Assembly: GCA_910586365.1 (NCBI GenBank)
Contig: CAJUGP010000071.1
Location: 1 to 6,174 of the forward strand
Origin: an uncultured Christensenella sp.
Lineage (GTDB): Bacteria; Bacillota; Clostridia; Christensenellales; Borkfalkiaceae
Direction of reading: 5' to 3'
Length of the DNA: 6,174 nucleotides
Shown here piece after piece: positions 5,172 through 6,174 of the stretch. A model generated the notes under the pieces. It saw only the letters and a list, made by a program, of their open reading frames with translations. It was not told the DNA's origin and made no database searches. The translations under genes were made by a program, and so were the position numbers. The first letter of the stretch is position 1, and each line of letters opens with the position of its first letter.

Positions 5172-6040
5172 AGAGCGGCACGGTAGCCGTGATCGGCAGA
5201 GCGAACGCGGGCAAGAGCACGCTCGTAAACGTGCTCGTGGGCGAAAAAATCGCCATCGTATCGCCTAAACCGCAGACGACGCGCGATCGGATCATGGGTA
5301 TCTGCAACCGCGAAAACGCGCAGATCGTGTTTATCGACACGCCGGGGCTTTACCGCCAATTCAACGCCCTGACCGACGCGATGATGAAAACCACCGAGGA
5401 TACGGCGAAAGAGGTGGACGCGATCGCGTACGTGCTCGACGCGCATGCGGGCATGTCCGAAGAGGATATTTCGCTCGTGCTCAAATATCAGGGCATGGGT
5501 CTGCCGATGCTAACGGTGCTGACTAAGATTGATATCATGCCCGCCAAAGACGTTCCCGCAGCGGTGAAAACGCTTGCGGACGCGGGCGTGCAGACGGATA
5601 TTTATCCCGTTTCGGCGCGTAAAGGCAAAAATTTGAAAAAGCTCGAAGAGGGGATCTGCGCGCTTTTGCCCGAGGGCGAGCCGCTCTATCCCGACGACAT
5701 CGTTTCCGACCGCAGCGAAAAATTCATGGTCGCCGAGCTGATGCGCGAAAAGATCTTGCTGAAATACGAAAAGGAAATCCCGCACGGCGTCGCCGTGATC
5801 GTACATACGTTCGAGAAGAAGGGCGGCATGTACGAAATCGGGCTGGATATTATCTGCGAAAAGAAGAGCCACAAAGCCATTCTTATCGGCAAGGGCTGCG
5901 CGGCGCTTAAAGAGGCTTCGTCGTTTGCGCGGCAGAGCATGGAAAAATTCCTCGGCGCAAAGGTGTATTTAACGACCTACGTCAAAGTCGTCGAAAATTG
6001 GCGCGACAGACAAAATCTTTTGAAATCGTTCGGGTATTGA
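5168..6040 (+). CDS. era: GTPase Era, 30S ribosomal subunit assembly factor
   Basis: The 290-residue protein has the Era layout. The GTPase domain contains G1 GRANAGKST (10-18), G2 region SPKPQTTRDR (32-41) with the effector Thr at 37/38, G3 DTPG (57-60), G4 TKID (119-122) and G5 SAR (149-151). A C-terminal KH domain spans about 200-280, ending KVYLTTYVKVVENWRDR. Era binds the 3' end of 16S rRNA during 30S assembly. The linker 'LLPEGEPLYPDDIVSDRSEKFMVAELMREKIL' is the typical Era junction. Three departures from the usual sequence are visible: GRANAGKST for GRPNVGKST, TKID for NKxD, and GKGC for the KH GXXG loop. Catalytic geometry should survive since GxxxxGK[ST] and [NT]KxD are kept. Last gene of the operon; no clear intrinsic terminator follows. 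Confidence 0.96.
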   Translation: MKSGTVAVIGRANAGKSTLVNVLVGEKIAIVSPKPQTTRDRIMGICNRENAQIVFIDTPGLYRQFNALTDAMMKTTEDTAKEVDAIAYVLDAHAGMSEEDISLVLKYQGMGLPMLTVLTKIDIMPAKDVPAAVKTLADAGVQTDIYPVSARKGKNLKKLEEGICALLPEGEPLYPDDIVSDRSEKFMVAELMREKILLKYEKEIPHGVAVIVHTFEKKGGMYEIGLDIICEKKSHKAILIGKGCAALKEASSFARQSMEKFLGAKVYLTTYVKVVENWRDRQNLLKSFGY

Positions 6041-6046
6041 TTTTTC

Positions 6047-6112
6047 TGTCATTCCGAAAGTCTGTTTCTGTCATTCCGAGCCGCCTGTCATTCCGCCCCG
6101 CCTGTCATTCCG
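6047..6112. repeat. Four imperfectly tandem copies of TGTCATTCCG
   Basis: TGTCATTCCG begins at 6047, 6069, 6086 and 6103 (periods 22, 17, 17 nt), each preceded by C. The first three are short fragments and the fourth begins a longer inverted-repeat element. The spacers between them (AAAGTCTGTTTC, AGCCGCC, CCCCGCC) differ. The unit resembles the left end of widespread intergenic repeats with a TGTCATTCCGAGC start, so these look like stacked ends of one mobile or duplicating repeat family. Confidence 0.85.
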
Positions 6113-6158
6113 AGCTTGCCGAGGAATCCGAGATGGTTCGGCTTCGCTCACCATGACA
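6103..6158. repeat. 56-bp inverted-repeat (MITE/REP-like) element downstream of era
   Basis: The element starts TGTCAT (6103-6108) and ends ATGACA (6153-6158). The inverted repeat goes further inward: the left arm TGTCATTCCGAGCTTGCCGA and the inverse of the right end share TGTCAT, GAGC and GCCGA, so the RNA or single-stranded DNA can form an imperfect hairpin of about 20 nt per arm. There is an inner ATTCC...GGAAT pairing as well. No coding capacity and no poly-T tract was seen, so it is a repeat rather than a classic terminator, though it might protect the era mRNA 3' end. Confidence 0.7.
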
Positions 6159-6174
6159 AAAACGAACGCGCCAT

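Noticed and set aside
1327..5940. Numerous Arg/His-rich antisense and alternate-frame open frames across the operon
   Set aside because: They lie opposite or within well-recognised genes, have compositions expected of GC-rich shadow frames, lack ribosome binding sites and match no family I know.
6047..6112. Repeats after era as a CRISPR array
   Set aside because: The repeated core is only about 11 nt, the spacing is 17-22 nt, and spacers of normal length and cas genes are absent.
6103..6158. Inverted repeat after era as a rho-independent terminator
   Set aside because: The pairing is interrupted and no T-tract follows on the + strand (A-rich instead).

Overview
The window looks like a chromosomal segment of a GC-rich member of the Clostridia or a related spore-forming Firmicutes lineage. 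The main evidence is the gene order yqfC-yqfD-phoH-pgpH(yqfF)-ybeY-era on the + strand, which matches the Bacillus/Clostridium arrangement, plus two sporulation-associated genes (yqfC, yqfD). Sigma-A-like promoters and purine-rich ribosome binding sites agree. The imperfect TGTCATTCCG repeats after era resemble intergenic repeats I associate with uncultured gut Clostridia, but I cannot place the genus.

Layout. Bases 1-50 hold the first codons of a minus-strand gene that runs off the left edge. A strong intrinsic terminator (110-142) closes the next minus-strand gene, a PnuC-family vitamin/nucleoside transporter (179-895). That gene has a near-consensus promoter (TTGACG-17-TATAAT) and a leader of about 105 nt containing a continuous 19-bp hairpin followed by five U residues, which suggests an attenuator or riboswitch-type control. 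The divergent + strand operon fills 1095-6040: yqfC, yqfD, phoH, pgpH, ybeY, era. The last four genes overlap by 4, 8 and 4 nt, so translational coupling is likely. The right end (6041-6174) is non-coding and carries four copies of an 11-nt motif, the last forming one end of an inverted-repeat element.

How the genes fit together. YqfC and YqfD are sporulation-associated envelope proteins. PhoH (RNA-associated ATPase), YbeY (16S rRNA maturation and quality control) and Era (30S assembly GTPase) form an RNA/ribosome module. PgpH is a membrane c-di-AMP phosphodiesterase. A near-consensus extended -10 promoter inside yqfD (1517-1545) could let the housekeeping genes be transcribed independently of the sporulation genes.

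Oddities. phoH has ACG where its start codon should be. PgpH lacks the usual large extracellular 7TMR-HDED domain. YqfD is roughly 100 residues short. Era carries non-standard residues in its G1, G4 and KH GXXG motifs. The dgkA and cdd genes often found between ybeY and era are absent. I see no wholly new system; the best candidates for novelty are the pnuC leader and the minimal PgpH.
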